From positions 1 to 9,320 of the forward strand of contig JBNLVK010000233.1 in the NCBI GenBank assembly GCA_050618055.1: a stretch of DNA of 9,320 nucleotides, in the 5' to 3' direction. A model generated the notes under the pieces. That model did not search any database. It worked only from the letters and a program-made list of their open reading frames with translations, and was not told where the DNA came from. This document shows positions 8,937 to 9,320 of this stretch, one piece after another. The stretch comes from CALDCK01 sp050618055 (GTDB lineage Bacteria; Myxococcota_A; UBA9160; SMWR01). The first letter of the stretch is position 1. Every line of letters starts with the position of its first letter. Made by a program: the position numbers and the translations under genes.

Positions 8937-9320
8937 TCCCAAGGGCATCTCGCCCAAGGTCTTCGTCGTCGCCATCGCCGTCTGCGCCGTCGCCGCGGTG
9001 CTGGTGACGGCCCTGCTGGTGAACATCTTCGAGCGGCGCCGCGAGTCGACCCTGCGCTTCGTGCGCGTGGTCGAGGTGGACGAGGACACCACCGACCCGG
9101 CGAAGTGGGGCGCCAACTGGCCCCAGCAGTACGACGGCTACAAGAAGACCGCACTGGCCACGCGCACGCGCTTCGGCGGCCACGGCGGGTCCGAGGCGCT
9201 GCCCGAGCAGAAGATCGAGCGCGATCCGTGGCTCAAGCGCATGTTCCTGGGCTACGCATTCTCCATCGACTACCGCGACCGCCGCGGGCACGCCTACATG
9301 CTCGAGGACCAGGAGAACAC
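8929..9320 (+). CDS. nrfA: NrfA, ammonia-forming cytochrome c nitrite reductase (5' part)
   Basis: Open from ATG (8929) to the window edge, 130 codons; the 3' part is missing. ACGAGG (8917-8922) lies six bases upstream, inside nrfH. Residues 11-33 are a hydrophobic signal or anchor without an obvious cleavage site, suggesting membrane attachment as in NrfHA complexes of sulfate reducers. The family N-terminal signature follows: DPAKWGANWPQQYDGYKKT, RTRFGGHGGSEALP, DPWLKRMFLGYAFSIDYRDR and GHAYMLEDQEN. The first heme motif of the family comes soon after this point and is outside the window, so the catalytic CxxCK cannot be checked. NrfA reduces nitrite to ammonium with six electrons (DNRA) and can also reduce NO and hydroxylamine. 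Confidence 0.93.
   Translation, partial: MSDPKGISPKVFVVAIAVCAVAAVLVTALLVNIFERRRESTLRFVRVVEVDEDTTDPAKWGANWPQQYDGYKKTALATRTRFGGHGGSEALPEQKIERDPWLKRMFLGYAFSIDYRDRRGHAYMLEDQEN

Overview
The window is very GC-rich with strong G/C third-position bias, dense gene packing, and GTG or TTG starts beside ATG. This style, together with a large acidic tetratricopeptide-repeat (TPR) protein coupled to an ExeA-like ATPase, nrfHA, and a probable selenoprotein, suggests a deltaproteobacterial-type lineage (Myxococcota, Binatota-like or a neighbour). That placement is inference from style and gene content; no marker gene is present.

Layout. Positions 1-96 are the end of an unidentified plus-strand gene. Positions 97-282 are a leader with a strong hairpin and a short direct repeat but no recognised riboswitch. 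Then comes a plus-strand operon of a ~1081-residue TPR/acidic protein (283-3528) and an AAA+ ATPase of the ExeA/GspA/MshM type (3525-4721), which overlap by GTGA. Next is a short exported peroxiredoxin-like gene (4763-5389) interrupted in frame by TGA at 4979-4981. Convergent to it on the minus strand lies a block read from right to left: a YghU-type glutathione-dependent oxidoreductase (8241-7396), a small exported FLN-repeat protein (7330-6773) and a sulfatase-superfamily lipoprotein (6756-5386). Divergent from yghU is nrfHA (8391 onward), the cytochrome c nitrite reductase complex; nrfA runs off the window.

The main discovery is the 4763-5389 gene. The in-frame TGA sits exactly where the family has the first Cys of its WCxxC-like motif (W-[TGA]-P-Y-C). 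The frame continues with conserved family sequence to a normal stop. The bases from the TGA onward fold into a bacterial SECIS-like hairpin: a lower stem that includes the TGA, an 8-bp upper stem and a GGC apical loop. I read it as a 208-residue exported selenoprotein with a Sec73-x-x-Cys76 redox pair, which a standard gene caller would split into two fragments. Its stop codon and that of the convergent sulfatase gene share one CTAG palindrome.

Functionally the right half is an envelope and redox neighbourhood: nitrite reduction to ammonia at the membrane, a glutathione-linked oxidoreductase, and an exported Sec/Cys thiol-redox protein. The left half looks like a cell-envelope assembly or motility module (TPR scaffold plus ExeA-like ATPase). 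No tRNA, rRNA, CRISPR array, transposase or phage gene was seen.
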